From contig NZ_PIOD01000025.1 of NCBI RefSeq assembly GCF_003369565.1, forward strand, positions 361,721-425,720: a stretch of 64,000 nt of DNA. The letters are read 5' to 3'. A program made the position numbers and the translations under genes. This document shows positions 43,528 through 54,919 of this stretch, piece by piece. The stretch is from Oceanobacillus chungangensis (GTDB lineage: Bacteria > Bacillota > Bacilli > Bacillales > Amphibacillaceae). The notes beneath the pieces were generated by a model that worked only from the letters and a program-made list of their open reading frames with translations, searched no databases and had not been told where the DNA came from. Position 1 is the first letter of the stretch. Every line of letters starts with the position of its first letter.

Positions 43528-44724
43528 ATGGTAGAAGCATGGTTTATAGAATTACTCAAGGGAATTGGAATGCTTTTCTTAAATCCATTATTATATTGGT
43601 TGTTTGTACTTCTTTTTTTTGCAGGATATTTTCGAATTAAACGGGATCGATTGGATTTCGGTGTGAAAGTATTCGGTTTATTTTCAGAATGGAAAAATAC
43701 ATGGGGAATTAGCCTTATTTCTGGATTCATACTTTCCTTAATTATGCTTGGAGTAGGCTTCGTATTTTCATATGAAACAATATTATTATTAAGTGTTGTT
43801 ACGATTATCTTAAGCATTTCGATGCGTTTTTCAATGCTTTCTCCTAGCTACACAATAGGAATAACATTTATATTACTATTATTCTTTCCGTTAATATTAG
43901 AAAATCAGTCCTACATAGACTCAAGTTTATTTTCAATAGTAAATTTCTCTTCGCTAGTGATTTTACTAGGATTATTATTATTTGTAGAAGCAATACTCAT
44001 TCGAAATATAAAGCGGAATAAGACATTTCCTAGTCTTGTCTTAGGGAATCGTGGATTATGGATAGGGCAACATCGATTAAAGAAGATTGGTATTATTCCA
44101 TTTTTCATCCTCGTGCCAACGGGAATGATTACATCGTTTGCGCCATTTTGGCCATATTTTTCGGTTGGTGGAGAATCGTTTAGCGTCTTGCTTGTCCCAT
44201 TTGTGCTTGGGTTTGATTTTATTGTCAGAGGAAGTCTCCCACAGAATGCGGCAAAAAAACTCGCTAAATCGATTACAATATTGGGGATTTTAGTCGTTCT
44301 TATTGGTGTTGGTAGTTTATATTTGCCAAGCATGGCGCTTGTTGCTGTAATTATCGCTATCTTTGGTAGGGAATGGATTCACTATCGATATAGAGTGAAT
44401 GACCGAGCTGGTATGTCATATTTTCACCCAGAAGATAATGGCTTGAAAATACTTGGAATTATTCCTGGTACACCAGCAGAAAGACTGGATATACTTGTTG
44501 GTGAAACGATCATTAAAGTGAATGGTATAAAAATAAATTCAGAACAAGACTTTTACAGTGCTTTACAAAGCAGTGGAGCATATTTCAAATTAGAAGTTGT
44601 TGATGACGCGAATGAGATGCGCTTTGTTCAAGGTGCATTCTATCAGGGAGATCATCATGAGTTGGGATTAATTTTTACTGCAAAGCCGTTCCGGGAAAAA
44701 TCGAAGCGTAAAAATATTAGTTAA
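43528..44724 (+). CDS. minJ: MinJ-like polytopic PDZ protein
   Basis: 398 aa from ATG 43528 with GGAAGGTG upstream. About eight membrane helices (1-290) and a C-terminal cytosolic PDZ domain (about 300-395) with LGIIPGTPAERLDILVGETI. MinJ links DivIVA to MinD at poles and septa and helps place division. Position downstream of ctpB matches B. subtilis yvjD/minJ. Confidence 0.85.
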   Translation: MVEAWFIELLKGIGMLFLNPLLYWLFVLLFFAGYFRIKRDRLDFGVKVFGLFSEWKNTWGISLISGFILSLIMLGVGFVFSYETILLLSVVTIILSISMRFSMLSPSYTIGITFILLLFFPLILENQSYIDSSLFSIVNFSSLVILLGLLLFVEAILIRNIKRNKTFPSLVLGNRGLWIGQHRLKKIGIIPFFILVPTGMITSFAPFWPYFSVGGESFSVLLVPFVLGFDFIVRGSLPQNAAKKLAKSITILGILVVLIGVGSLYLPSMALVAVIIAIFGREWIHYRYRVNDRAGMSYFHPEDNGLKILGIIPGTPAERLDILVGETIIKVNGIKINSEQDFYSALQSSGAYFKLEVVDDANEMRFVQGAFYQGDHHELGLIFTAKPFREKSKRKNIS

Positions 44725-44761
44725 GCGTATAATTGTGATTATGTTTGGGGGGATTCATATT

Positions 44762-45535
44762 ATGCAGTTTGTATTTGATTTAGACGGAACTATTTGTTTT
44801 AAGGGAAAACCGATATCTGGTAAAATTCTTGATGCATTAGCAACACTGAAAGCTAACGGCCATGAAGTTATTTTCGCTTCTGCAAGACCAATTCGCGATA
44901 TGCTTCCTGTGATAGGAAAGGAATTCCATTCTTACACGATGATAGGTGGAAATGGTTCACTGATTTCTAAAAATGGAAGGATCTTCTATTCAACATCTTT
45001 TGGAGATGAGGATTTGCTTGCGATTAATAGTTTAATTGATTCATATAATGTAACCTATTTGATTGATGGGGAATGGAATTATGCTTATACAGGACCAGAG
45101 AATCATCCGATTCTACAAAATCTCGATCCTGCTAAGTTAGCTCATAATGTGAAGCTAGAAACTTTAACTTCCGTTGTAAAAATCTTAATTCTGGAGTCGA
45201 TTAATAATGAACGATTACTAGAAGAATTAACTAAATTAAATATAACAATCCATAAACATGGAGACGAAAATGTTTTTGATCTTAGTCCGAATGGGATCGA
45301 TAAATGGAGTGCACTTCAGCAATTAGGTGTGCAAGAAGGAGATTATGTTGCATTCGGAAATGATGCAAATGACCGAACAATGTTTGAAAATGCCATACAT
45401 ACTGTAATGATTGGTTACCATGAACAACTAGCACCAATGGCAAAGGAAGCGATTCAGGGTGAAGGAAATGTGGAACAGGCAATAATTGAGAAGATACATG
45501 AGCTTGCAGGCAAGTATAATTTAATCAAGTCCTAA
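44762..45535 (+). CDS. HAD superfamily phosphatase (Cof-like)
   Basis: 257 aa from ATG 44762, GGGGGGA upstream. Motif I DLDGT (about 6-10), motif II SARP, motif IV GNDANDRTMFENA (about 197-209), C2-type cap between. Substrate unknown. The S66 peptidase gene starts 28 bp downstream, so the two are probably co-transcribed. Confidence 0.82.
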   Translation: MQFVFDLDGTICFKGKPISGKILDALATLKANGHEVIFASARPIRDMLPVIGKEFHSYTMIGGNGSLISKNGRIFYSTSFGDEDLLAINSLIDSYNVTYLIDGEWNYAYTGPENHPILQNLDPAKLAHNVKLETLTSVVKILILESINNERLLEELTKLNITIHKHGDENVFDLSPNGIDKWSALQQLGVQEGDYVAFGNDANDRTMFENAIHTVMIGYHEQLAPMAKEAIQGEGNVEQAIIEKIHELAGKYNLIKS

Positions 45536-45563
45536 TTCAGTTAATTCTAAAGGGGATACTATC

Positions 45564-46595
45564 ATGCTGATTAAACCGAATAAATTACAACGTGGAGATA
45601 AAGTAGCTACTGTTAGTCCTTCATGGGGAGGGGCGGGTGATCCTGAGCTAAGATGGCGTTATAATCAAGGAATAAAACGACTTGAAGAAGTATTTGGACT
45701 TCAAGTAGTGCCAATGCCAAATAGCTTAAAGGGATCCGAATATATTTATGAGAACCCTGAAGCACGTGCCGCTGACTTAAATGCTGCTTTTGCAGATGAA
45801 ACAATAAAAGGAATCATCGCAAATATTGGTGGGGAGGATAGTATCCGATTACTACCTCACATTGATTTCAATATGATTCGTGAAAATCCAAAAGTATTTA
45901 TGGGTTATTCTGATGTGACGGTTTCGCATTTATTTTGTCACAAAGCAGGTATTTCCTCCTTTTATGGACCTGCAGTTCTAACTGACTTTGCAGAAAATGT
46001 GGAGATGGATGCATATACCGTTGATATGATAGAGCGGACGTTATTTTCAAATGAAATTATTGGAGAAATTAAACCAGCGGAAGAATGGACAAGTGAATTT
46101 CTCGAATGGGATATTGTCAATAAAGATACACAACGTAAGCTGCAACCGAATCATGGATATGAGGTATTACAAGGTAATGGGACAGTAACAGGTCGCTTGA
46201 TTGGCGGTTGCATCGAAGTTTTAGAGTTTGCAAAGGGAACGATGCTTTGGCCAGAAGAAAAGTATTGGGAGAATTGTATCCTATTTTTCGAAACATCAGA
46301 AGAAAAGCCAGCACCAGATCTATTGAAGTATTGGTTACGAAATTATGCTTCCCAAGGTATTTTACAAAAAGCAAATGGAATTATTTTCGGAAAACCACAA
46401 GATGAGGCATATTACGAGGAATACAAAGAAGTACTTTTACAGGTAATGAAAGAATATTCTCTTGAGCATTTGCCGATACTTTATAATTTAAATTTTGGCC
46501 ACACAGAACCGAAGTTTATTTTACCTTATGGAGCACTGGCGCAAATTGATTGTACAAAAGCCACATTGTCTATTTTAGAAAGCGGCGTAAATTAA
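45564..46595 (+). CDS. S66 family peptidase, MccF-like
   Basis: 343 aa, AAGGGGATAC upstream. Catalytic triad motifs of LD-carboxypeptidase/MccF proteins: nucleophile Ser116 in MGYSDVT, Glu in GGCIEVL (about 220) and His in FGHTEPKF (about 313). MccF hydrolyses the aminoacyl bond of microcin C-type antibiotics; other members act on muropeptides. Which applies here is unknown. Confidence 0.88.
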   Translation: MLIKPNKLQRGDKVATVSPSWGGAGDPELRWRYNQGIKRLEEVFGLQVVPMPNSLKGSEYIYENPEARAADLNAAFADETIKGIIANIGGEDSIRLLPHIDFNMIRENPKVFMGYSDVTVSHLFCHKAGISSFYGPAVLTDFAENVEMDAYTVDMIERTLFSNEIIGEIKPAEEWTSEFLEWDIVNKDTQRKLQPNHGYEVLQGNGTVTGRLIGGCIEVLEFAKGTMLWPEEKYWENCILFFETSEEKPAPDLLKYWLRNYASQGILQKANGIIFGKPQDEAYYEEYKEVLLQVMKEYSLEHLPILYNLNFGHTEPKFILPYGALAQIDCTKATLSILESGVN

Positions 46596-46598
46596 TAA

Positions 46599-46634
46599 GA
46601 ACTTCCACCAAATGAACTTGGTGGAAGTTTTTTA
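46599..46634 (+). terminator. Terminator after the S66 gene
   Basis: AACTTCCACC with GGTGGAAGTT, then TTTTTAT. Confidence 0.9.
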
Positions 46635-46679
46635 TATGAAAAGTTTTCTAAAAGATTATTGCTTTTGCAACTAACCAAT

Positions 46680-47045
46680 AATAATTTAAGTTAGGAGGAC
46701 ATTCGCTCACTGGCCGACCGCTACGAAAATACACTTCGCTTTCCGCGGGGGGCTGTTGAGCCTTCTTGTGCATTCGCACTTCGAAGTCTCACCTAGACCC
46801 TTCCTCCCGCAGGAGTCTTCGTGTATTTTCTCCGCTGGGTTTGTGCGAAGCCTATTGATATAAGATTAGAGAGCGCATTAATCATTGCCATTTATCCTTA
46901 TATCAGACAGGGGACTCTTCGAAAATAAAGAAACATTTTCGAACGAAGATGCCTCGCTGTCGAAGTCTTCCTTGTTCAGTTTAAACAGTAGAGGCTGAAA
47001 GTGAATATTCGTAGTGGAAAATAACATTGTTATTATGTAGCACTT
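46680..47045 (+). repeat. MITE-like repeat, copy 7
   Basis: Module A from TCGCTCACTGGCCGACCGCT (46703) to CGTGTATTTTCTCCGCTGGG (46837); downstream part contains ACTCTTCGAAAATAAAG and GTCGAAGTCTTCCTTGTTCA as in the extended copies, ending near ATTCGTAGTGGAAAATAAC. Terminal repeats are decayed. Confidence 0.75.
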
Positions 47046-47139
47046 TATTAATATTTATTTTAATAGCAACAAACAAGCTAAATGATTCTTCTATCCCTTT
47101 TATGGGTAAAATAAACATAGAAAACCAATGCATTATAAT

Positions 47140-47153
47140 CGAATATTTGTTCG
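47140..47153. promoter_or_regulatory. LexA (SOS) box upstream of uvrBA
   Basis: CGAATATTTGTTCG fits the Bacillus LexA pattern CGAAC-N4-GTTCG with one change. A promoter TTGTTA (47158-47163) with AT-rich -10 lies just downstream, so LexA would block it. Confidence 0.8.
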
Positions 47154-47217
47154 TTATTTGTTAAAATGGATAATATATTATGATAGAATAGGGATAGAAG
47201 GAACGGAGGCGTGTTGA

Positions 47218-49200
47218 TTGAAAAATAAATTTGAACTTGTTTCACAATATCAACCAGCCGGAGATCAACCAACGGCAATTAAAGAAATTACCGAGAAAGT
47301 TTTAGCTGGACAGCGATACCAAACATTACTCGGTGCAACAGGAACAGGAAAAACCTTTACAATCTCTAATGTTGTCCAAGAAATTAATCGGCCAACACTC
47401 GTGATTGCCCACAATAAAACATTAGCAGGACAGTTATATAGTGAGTTTAAGGAATTTTTCCCGAACAATGCTGTCGAATACTTTGTAAGCTATTATGATT
47501 ATTATCAACCTGAAGCATATGTTCCATCTACAGATACATTTATTGAGAAAGATGCGAGCATCAATGATGAAATTGATAAACTACGACACTCTGCAACCTC
47601 TTCTTTATTTGAACGTGAAGATGTGTTAATTGTTGCAAGTGTTTCATGTATATACGGCCTCGGTAATCCAGAAGAATACCGTAACCAAGTACTCTCAATC
47701 CGAATGGGAATGGAAAAGGACCGAGATCAATTATTACGTAATCTTGTAGATATTCAATATGCAAGAAATGATATTAATTTCCAGCGCGGAACGTTTCGAG
47801 TACGAGGGGATTCCGTAGAAATTATTCCAGCATCAAGAGAAGAAAATTGTTACCGCATCGAATTTTTCGGTGATGAAATTGACCGTATTCGTGAGGTCGA
47901 TGCATTAACAGGAGAAATTATTGGTGATCGAGAGCATATAGCAATTTTCCCTGCATCTCACTTCGTTACAGGGGAAGAAAAGATGAAGCTGGCAATTAAA
48001 AATATTGAATTGGAATTAGAGGAACAGTTAAAAAAAATGCGGGCGGAAAATAAGCTGTTAGAAGCACAGCGACTTGAACAACGGACTAATTATGATTTAG
48101 AAATGATGAATGAAATGGGCTTTTGCTCTGGAATTGAAAACTATTCCCGTCATTTAACATTACGAGAAGCTGGGGCAACGCCATATACATTAATCGATTA
48201 TTTTCCAAAGGACTTTCTTATCGTTGTAGATGAATCACATGTTTCCTTACCGCAAATTAGGGGCATGTATAATGGAGACCAAGCGAGAAAACAAGTGCTT
48301 GTTGATCATGGATTTAGACTCCCATCTGCACTTGATAATCGCCCATTAAAATTTGAAGAGTTTGAGGAAAAGGCGAAACAATTTGTATTTGTTTCCGCTA
48401 CACCTGGTCCATATGAACTTGAACATTCACCGGAAATGACGGAGCAAATTATTCGACCAACTGGATTATTAGATCCAGAAATTGAAATCCGCCCTATTGA
48501 AGGACAAATTGATAATTTAATAGGAGAAATCAATAAACGAGTCGATAAAAATGAGCGTGTTCTAGTTACGACGTTAACGAAGAAGATGTCAGAGGATTTG
48601 ACTGATTACTTAAAAGAGCTAGGTATGAAAGTTGCCTATTTGCATTCAGAGATTAAAACATTGGAGCGGATTGAAGTCATCCGTGATTTAAGGGTTGGGA
48701 AATACGATGTCTTAATAGGAATAAACTTACTGCGGGAAGGCTTGGACATTCCAGAAGTATCTCTTGTTGCTATTCTTGATGCTGATAAAGAAGGGTTCTT
48801 ACGTTCAGAACGTTCCCTTATTCAAACGATGGGACGTGCAGCAAGGAATGAGAATGGTAGAGTAATTATGTATGCAGACAAAATAACTAATTCGATGCAG
48901 TTAGCGATGGATGAAACGAATCGTCGTCGGGAAATTCAAATGGCATATAATGAAAAACATCATATTACACCGAAAACCATTAAGAAGGAAATCCGTGATG
49001 TTATTCAAGCAACGATTGCAGCTGAAGAGCAAACCGAGTATGAGAGCAGTACAAAGAAATTAACAAACCTATCAAAGAAAGAAAAAGAAAAGCTAATCAA
49101 GCAAATGGAAAAGGAAATGAAGGAAGCAGCGAAGTCGCTTGATTTTGAAAAGGCTGCAGAGCTTCGTGATATAATCTTTGAATTGAAAGCAGGAGCGTGA
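47218..49200 (+). CDS. uvrB: UvrB, excision nuclease subunit B
   Basis: 660 aa from TTG 47218, GGAGG upstream. Walker [11 protein letters not shown] (about 39-48), beta-hairpin region [12 protein letters not shown] (about 93-104), DESH (about 341), helicase C-terminal domain with [14 protein letters not shown] and QTMGRAARN, and a C-terminal UVR motif (about 625-657) for UvrC contact. Works with UvrA in nucleotide excision repair. Confidence 0.98.
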   Translation: MKNKFELVSQYQPAGDQPTAIKEITEKVLAGQRYQTLLGATGTGKTFTISNVVQEINRPTLVIAHNKTLAGQLYSEFKEFFPNNAVEYFVSYYDYYQPEAYVPSTDTFIEKDASINDEIDKLRHSATSSLFEREDVLIVASVSCIYGLGNPEEYRNQVLSIRMGMEKDRDQLLRNLVDIQYARNDINFQRGTFRVRGDSVEIIPASREENCYRIEFFGDEIDRIREVDALTGEIIGDREHIAIFPASHFVTGEEKMKLAIKNIELELEEQLKKMRAENKLLEAQRLEQRTNYDLEMMNEMGFCSGIENYSRHLTLREAGATPYTLIDYFPKDFLIVVDESHVSLPQIRGMYNGDQARKQVLVDHGFRLPSALDNRPLKFEEFEEKAKQFVFVSATPGPYELEHSPEMTEQIIRPTGLLDPEIEIRPIEGQIDNLIGEINKRVDKNERVLVTTLTKKMSEDLTDYLKELGMKVAYLHSEIKTLERIEVIRDLRVGKYDVLIGINLLREGLDIPEVSLVAILDADKEGFLRSERSLIQTMGRAARNENGRVIMYADKITNSMQLAMDETNRRREIQMAYNEKHHITPKTIKKEIRDVIQATIAAEEQTEYESSTKKLTNLSKKEKEKLIKQMEKEMKEAAKSLDFEKAAELRDIIFELKAGA

Positions 49201-49207
49201 TGATAGC

Positions 49208-52087
49208 ATGTCAAGGAAGTCCATTGAAATATTAGGTGCAAGAGCAAATAATTTAAAAAATATTGATTTATCAATTCCTAAAAATAAATTAGTCGTTGTA
49301 ACCGGACTATCAGGTTCTGGGAAATCATCGCTCGCCTTCGATACGATTTACGCGGAGGGACAACGCCGCTATGTTGAATCCCTTTCTTCCTATGCAAGAC
49401 AATTTTTAGGGCAAATGGATAAGCCAGATGTAGATTCAATTGAAGGATTGTCTCCAGCGATTGCAATTGACCAAAAAACTACTAGTAAAAATCCAAGATC
49501 AACGGTTGGAACGGTAACAGAAATCTATGATTATTTACGATTATTATATGCAAGGGTAGGACGTCCAACCTGTCCAAATCATGGTATAGAAATTAGCTCA
49601 CAAACAGTCGAACAGATGGTTGACAGAATTCTGGAGTATCCAGAACGAACGAAGATTCAAATTCTCGCGCCGATTATTTCTGGACGAAAAGGAGAACATG
49701 TTAAGGTTTTTGAAAAACTAAAACAAGAAGGATATGTTCGAATTCGTGTTGACAAGGAAATGCGAGAAGTAACGGAAGAAATCAAGCTGGAGAAAAATAA
49801 AAAACATTCGATTGAAGTAGTTGTCGACCGAATTGTCGTTAAAGAAGGAGTTACTGGACGTCTAGGAGATTCGATAGAAACGGCACTTAGTCTCGGAGAA
49901 GGTACAATCATTGTTGACGTTTTCGGCGAAGAAGAATTGATCTTTAGTGAAAATCACGCTTGTCCAATTTGTGGTTTTTCAATTGGTGAATTGGAACCTC
50001 GTTTATTTTCATTTAACAGTCCATTCGGGGCATGTCCTACATGTGATGGATTAGGGACTAAATTAGAGGTGGATATTGATTTAGTAATCCCTGATTGGGA
50101 GAGAACGCTAAATGATGGTGCAATCGCACCTTGGGAGCCAATTAGCTCGCAGTATTATCCACAGTTACTAAAAAGTGCATGTGATCATTTTAACATTAGT
50201 ATGGATATTCCTGTAAAGGATATTCCGAAAGATAAACTCGATATTATTTTATATGGCAGTGGCAAGGAGAAAATTCATTTCTATTATGAAAATGAATTTG
50301 GAAATATCCGCGATACCGACATTCTATTTGAAGGAGTTATCAATAATGTCAAACGACGTTATCGTGAAACATCCTCAGAATTTATTCGCGAAACATTGGA
50401 AAAATATATGGCACAAAGTGCTTGTAAAACATGTAAAGGTCATCGACTGAAACAAGAAGCTTTAGCAGTGTTAATCAATGGTCTGCATATAAGTAAGGTA
50501 ACAGATTACTCAATTGCAGAATCATTGGAGTTCTTTAAGCATCTCGAACTAACGGAAAAAGAGCGACAAATTTCTAAGATGATATTGAAGGAAATTGATA
50601 ATCGCCTTGAATTTTTACTGAACGTTGGGCTCGATTATTTAAATTTATCTCGTACAGCGGGTACCTTGTCTGGTGGGGAAGCACAGCGGATACGCCTAGC
50701 AACTCAAATTGGTTCCGCATTAACAGGAGTTCTGTATGTATTGGATGAACCATCAATTGGGCTTCATCAACGTGATAATGACCGATTAATTAGTACATTA
50801 CAGCATATGCGTGACTTGGATAATACATTAATTGTTGTCGAGCATGATGAAGATACGATGCGTGCAGCGGACTGGTTGATTGATATTGGTCCTGGCGCTG
50901 GGGAACATGGTGGACAAGTGATTGCGAGTGATACACCTGAGAATGTTATCAAAAATCCAAGTTCCTTAACTGGTCGATATTTAGCCGGAAAAGAATTTAT
51001 CGCATTACCAACTAAACGACGCAAAGCGGATAAACGTAAGCTTGAAATAGTTGGTGCTGCAGAAAATAATCTTAAAAATGTTTCTGTAAAAATTCCAATT
51101 GGCTTAATGACTGTTGTTACCGGTGTATCTGGATCAGGAAAAAGTACTCTAGTTAACGAAATTTTATATAAATCACTTGCTAAACAACTTTACCGTGGGA
51201 AGCATAAACCTGGAAAACATAAGTCAATCAAAGGAATGGAACATATAGAGAAAGTAATTGATATCGATCAATCACCTATTGGTCGAACACCAAGATCAAA
51301 CCCTGCAACCTATACAAGTGTGTTTGACGATATCCGTGATGTGTTTTCACAAACCAATGAAGCAAAGGTGCGTGGCTATAAGAAGGGGCGCTTTAGTTTT
51401 AATGTAAAAGGCGGTCGTTGTGAAGCTTGTCGTGGCGATGGCATTATCAAAATTGAAATGCATTTTCTCCCGGATGTTTACGTTCCCTGTGAAGTGTGTC
51501 ATGGTAAACGTTATAACCGTGAAACGCTCGAAGTGAAATATAAAGGTAAGTCGATTGCAGATGTTTTAGATATGCGGATTGAAGACTCGGTAGAATTTTT
51601 TGCGCCAATTCCAAAGATTAAACGCAAGCTTGAAACCTTAAATGATGTAGGTCTCGGTTATGTAAAATTAGGGCAATCTGCAACTTCACTGTCAGGTGGA
51701 GAAGCACAGCGCGTGAAACTAGCTAGTGAACTTCATAAGCGTTCAAATGGAAAAACATTCTATATACTAGATGAACCTACGACAGGACTGCATGCGGATG
51801 ATATTAAGCGTCTATTAGTTGTCTTGAAACGACTAGTCGATAACGGTGATACGGTAGTTATTATTGAGCATAATTTAGATGTGATAAAGACCGCTGATCA
51901 TATAATCGATTTAGGGCCTGAGGGTGGAGACCGTGGGGGCACAATCGTTGCAACTGGGACACCGGAAGAAATTGCTGCGCTTGCTGATGTATCTTATACC
52001 GGACGCTATTTAAAAGAGGTCTTAGAACGTGATCATAAGCGGATGGATGAACTTGTTGAAGCAAAAGAGAAAATCAGTACGAAATAA
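49208..52087 (+). CDS. uvrA: UvrA, excision nuclease subunit A
   Basis: 959 aa. Two ABC cassettes: Walker [10 protein letters not shown] (about 32-40) and GVSGSGKST (about 641-649), signatures LSGGEAQRI (about 491) and LSGGEAQRV (about 835), zinc modules [24 protein letters not shown] (about 254-281) and [24 protein letters not shown] (about 738-765). Damage sensor that loads UvrB. 7 bp after uvrB. Confidence 0.98.
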   Translation: MSRKSIEILGARANNLKNIDLSIPKNKLVVVTGLSGSGKSSLAFDTIYAEGQRRYVESLSSYARQFLGQMDKPDVDSIEGLSPAIAIDQKTTSKNPRSTVGTVTEIYDYLRLLYARVGRPTCPNHGIEISSQTVEQMVDRILEYPERTKIQILAPIISGRKGEHVKVFEKLKQEGYVRIRVDKEMREVTEEIKLEKNKKHSIEVVVDRIVVKEGVTGRLGDSIETALSLGEGTIIVDVFGEEELIFSENHACPICGFSIGELEPRLFSFNSPFGACPTCDGLGTKLEVDIDLVIPDWERTLNDGAIAPWEPISSQYYPQLLKSACDHFNISMDIPVKDIPKDKLDIILYGSGKEKIHFYYENEFGNIRDTDILFEGVINNVKRRYRETSSEFIRETLEKYMAQSACKTCKGHRLKQEALAVLINGLHISKVTDYSIAESLEFFKHLELTEKERQISKMILKEIDNRLEFLLNVGLDYLNLSRTAGTLSGGEAQRIRLATQIGSALTGVLYVLDEPSIGLHQRDNDRLISTLQHMRDLDNTLIVVEHDEDTMRAADWLIDIGPGAGEHGGQVIASDTPENVIKNPSSLTGRYLAGKEFIALPTKRRKADKRKLEIVGAAENNLKNVSVKIPIGLMTVVTGVSGSGKSTLVNEILYKSLAKQLYRGKHKPGKHKSIKGMEHIEKVIDIDQSPIGRTPRSNPATYTSVFDDIRDVFSQTNEAKVRGYKKGRFSFNVKGGRCEACRGDGIIKIEMHFLPDVYVPCEVCHGKRYNRETLEVKYKGKSIADVLDMRIEDSVEFFAPIPKIKRKLETLNDVGLGYVKLGQSATSLSGGEAQRVKLASELHKRSNGKTFYILDEPTTGLHADDIKRLLVVLKRLVDNGDTVVIIEHNLDVIKTADHIIDLGPEGGDRGGTIVATGTPEEIAALADVSYTGRYLKEVLERDHKRMDELVEAKEKISTK

Positions 52088-52093
52088 AATAGG

Positions 52094-52137
52094 AAGGCAG
52101 TAAGTAGTATAACAGCTATTTACTGCCTATATCTTTT
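52094..52137 (+). terminator. Terminator after uvrA
   Basis: GGCAGTAA-x-TAG with CTA-x-TTACTGCC, then TATATCTTTTT. Confidence 0.8.
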
Positions 52138-52644
52138 TAACACCAATTTTACTGTTTCTTTCACTATAAACGAGGGTATGCGTAGTATAGAGGGCAGATA
52201 AATACAACAAGAAGTAAAGTGGTTCAGTATTTTAACAAACACATGGAGATTGTATTTAAGATTGTTGTAAATCCAACTAATGATTCTGTGCAAAAGTTCA
52301 ATGTTGATTCACACTGGACAGGGGGGAGTCTGCGGATAGGTTACTTTATAGCGATAAATTAAATCATAATTTTCAAAAAAATAACGAGCCGACTCAGAAA
52401 ATTAAACAGGTGAAGGTAGTATTCCTATCTTATTTTATATAGATGTAAATAAACAATAGCAATCCCACAATCCCAGCGAAGTGTATTTTCGGAGCGATAA
52501 CCAAGGAACAAATATCATTCTAAGTTTACTATACGGAATAATTCTACACGAATAACGATTCCTGTGTTTAAGTACAGGAAGAAACCTAGCTATCAAAATT
52601 ATGATATTATAGTAACGTGAATATCAAACTTTGCCTCATAGTTA
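52138..52644. other. Intergenic stretch with a repeat fragment
   Basis: No gene seen. At about 52474-52502 CAGCGAAGTGTATTTTCGGA-GCG is a short truncated, inverted end of repeat module A (copy 9). The rest is unremarkable. Confidence 0.5.
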
Positions 52645-52665
52645 ATGAATAGGAGGAATAATTCC

Positions 52666-53484
52666 ATGTCTTTTCAACAAAGAATAATTGATGAACTCCA
52701 TGTAAAACCAATAATCAATCCTAAAGAGGAGATACGCAATCGAATTGACTTTCTTAAATTATATTTAACGAAATCTACTGCTAGAGGATTTGTATTAGGG
52801 ATTAGCGGTGGACAAGATTCTACATTGGCTGGGAAACTAGGACAATTAGCGGTAGAAGAATTGCGAAGTGAAGGAAAGGAAGCGAGCTTTACCGCTGTTC
52901 GGTTGCCATATATGCAACAAGCAGATGAAGAGGACGCACTGCTTGCATTAGATTTTATAAAGCCAGATGAATCAATTACCTTTAATATTACACAATCAGT
53001 TGATGCGTTTGCTGCAAGTTATTTAAAGGCAGCAGACGAGGCGCTGAGTGATTTCGATAAAGGAAATGTGAAGGCAAGAATGCGAATGATCGCGCAATAT
53101 GCGATTGGTGGTATGAGTGATTTACTCGTTATTGGTACAGACCATGCAGCGGAAAATGTTACAGGATTTTATACAAAGTATGGTGACGGCGGTGCTGATA
53201 TTTTACCACTTGCAGGATTAAATAAACGCCAAGGACGTGCATTATTGATAGAATTAGGCGCAATCGAAAGACTTTATTTGAAAGTGCCTACAGCAGATTT
53301 ACTCGATCATAAACCGTTACAGTCCGATGAGACGGAATTAGGGATAAGCTATGATGTGCTTGATGACTATCTTGAAGGGAAAACTGTTTCAGCAGAGGAT
53401 GCAGCTAAAATCGAAGAACGTTTTCTAATTTCTCAGCATAAACGAAATCAGCCTGCTACAATGTTTGATGCGTGGTGGAAGTAA
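52666..53484 (+). CDS. nadE: Ammonia-dependent NAD synthetase
   Basis: 272 aa from ATG 52666, AGGAGGAAT upstream. PP-loop SGGQDST (residues 47-53) adenylates nicotinic acid adenine dinucleotide, and ammonia then gives [23 protein letters not shown] (about 160-179) and the C-terminal [15 protein letters not shown] are typical. The size, with no nitrilase domain, marks the NH3-dependent type. Stands alone. Confidence 0.96.
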   Translation: MSFQQRIIDELHVKPIINPKEEIRNRIDFLKLYLTKSTARGFVLGISGGQDSTLAGKLGQLAVEELRSEGKEASFTAVRLPYMQQADEEDALLALDFIKPDESITFNITQSVDAFAASYLKAADEALSDFDKGNVKARMRMIAQYAIGGMSDLLVIGTDHAAENVTGFYTKYGDGGADILPLAGLNKRQGRALLIELGAIERLYLKVPTADLLDHKPLQSDETELGISYDVLDDYLEGKTVSAEDAAKIEERFLISQHKRNQPATMFDAWWK

Positions 53485-53580
53485 TCTTTTAGTAGTTAAG
53501 AAAGTATAAATTATTTCTTACTACATTAGTGCAACCAAGTTTTCTAATAAAGTACGGCTAGAAAAGTGGAGGTGTTTCAT

Positions 53581-53931
53581 ATGAAGCCAATTGAAATAGA
53601 AAAAGTGCAAGAAATATTGCAGTCATATGAGAATAAAGAGGTATATGTTCATTTAGAAACTACTAATGGGGCATATGCAAGTCATATAAATGAGAAGGCA
53701 TATAATGTAGGTGCATTTATCCGGAATGCGAAGCTGGCCTATAGTAAAGCTACGATTGTTGGAGACGGAAAAACTTATCGTGTTGGCCTAAAAACAGAAC
53801 TAGGCTGGGTTTATGCTGAGGGATTATCTGATTGGATAATTAACGAAGATGAACAGCTGCTATTAGCTGGGCATGATCGTGAAGGTCGTTTGATGGTTGC
53901 TCTTGAAATAAGTGAAGCCCCTTTTAAATAA
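53581..53931 (+). CDS. yojF: YojF family protein, partner of BshB2
   Basis: 116 aa from ATG 53581, GGAGGTGTTTC upstream. Matches YojF/DUF1806: EIEKVQEILQSYENKEVYVH, GAYASH, RNAKLAYSKATIVGDGKTYR. Always beside bshB2 in Bacillus; believed to assist it. 20 bp before the next gene. Confidence 0.88.
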   Translation: MKPIEIEKVQEILQSYENKEVYVHLETTNGAYASHINEKAYNVGAFIRNAKLAYSKATIVGDGKTYRVGLKTELGWVYAEGLSDWIINEDEQLLLAGHDREGRLMVALEISEAPFK

Positions 53932-53951
53932 ATAGGAATTAGGTGATTGTT

Positions 53952-54617
53952 ATGGAAAAACATGTTGTTGTAATTTATCCACATCCGGATGATGAAGCAT
54001 TTGGCGCTGCGGGTACAATCGCTAAATTTCGCGATGAAGGCGTACCCGTTACATATTTATGTGGAACATTAGGTGAGATGGGGAGGAATATGGGCAATCC
54101 TACATATGCTAATCGAGAATCACTTCCAGGCATTCGTAAAAAGGAACTAATAAAGGCATGTGAGGTCCTTGATATCGAATTAGAAATGCTAGGATATCGA
54201 GATAAAACAATTGAATTTGAAGATAAAGAAGAAATCGCAGCAGATTTAAAAGGCTATTTAGATAAAATAAAGCCAAGTCTTGTGATCACGCATTACCCAG
54301 ATTATGCAGTTCATCCTGATCATAATGCATTTGGTGCGGCGGCTATTGATGCAGTTGCACAGATGGAACCAGAAATTCGTCCAACCATTTGGGCACAGGC
54401 ATTCTCTAATGATCATCTTGAAGCATTAGGCATGCCCGATATTATGAATGACATTACTCCATTTTTTGATAAAAAGTTGGACGCGATTTTAGCACATGAC
54501 TCGCAGGCTAATCTATCGCTTAATCAGCAGCGACCAAATGAAGACCCTGCATTAGATGCAAAAGAGCGTGCTAAGATGCGTTTAGGAATGGAGCAATTTT
54601 ATACTTGGAAATTCTAA
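53952..54617 (+). CDS. bshB2: BshB2, bacillithiol-pathway deacetylase
   Basis: 221 aa from ATG 53952, AGGTGATTG upstream. PIG-L/LmbE fold with zinc motif PHPDDE (about 10-15) and HPDHNAFG (about 121-128). Deacetylates GlcNAc-malate to GlcN-malate, the second step of bacillithiol synthesis; B. subtilis has BshB1 and BshB2 (YojG). Confidence 0.92.
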   Translation: MEKHVVVIYPHPDDEAFGAAGTIAKFRDEGVPVTYLCGTLGEMGRNMGNPTYANRESLPGIRKKELIKACEVLDIELEMLGYRDKTIEFEDKEEIAADLKGYLDKIKPSLVITHYPDYAVHPDHNAFGAAAIDAVAQMEPEIRPTIWAQAFSNDHLEALGMPDIMNDITPFFDKKLDAILAHDSQANLSLNQQRPNEDPALDAKERAKMRLGMEQFYTWKF

Positions 54618-54675
54618 TTTCATCCATATATGGGCTGAATTCCAGTGCAGACATTTTTTTAAGACAGGACTAATT

Positions 54676-54712
54676 ACAAAAAACGTAGGTGGCAACACCT
54701 ACGTTTTTTGTA
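54676..54712 (+). terminator. Strong terminator after bshB2
   Basis: ACAAAAAACGTAGGTG with CACCTACGTTTTTTGT around GCAA: 16-bp perfect stem, works in both directions. Confidence 0.95.
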
Positions 54713-54744
54713 GAATAGTGAACTAAAGTGACAAAGAGACCAGG

Positions 54745-54812
54745 AAAGCTCCAGCGCCCGGCGAGGGACTTTTCTGCCTCGGTGCAAGAAGTCAACTTGA
54801 CTTCCTATTTTC
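54745..54812. repeat. Possible remnant of a second dispersed element
   Basis: AAAGCTCCAGCGCCCGGCGA followed by GGGACTTTTCTGCCTCGGTG and a palindrome GAAGTCAACTTGACTTC. GC-rich and unlike its surroundings; its start resembles AGCTCCAGCGCC repeats seen in other Bacillaceae genomes. Single copy in this window. Confidence 0.35.
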
Positions 54813-54919
54813 AATAAATGCAACTAGGTAGATTGGCATTCATCGTTTGATGACAACATAGTTTTCTAATGCTACAATTAGAATCAGTTAGGAAAATTGA
54901 GTGGAGGGATGAAGGAAAG

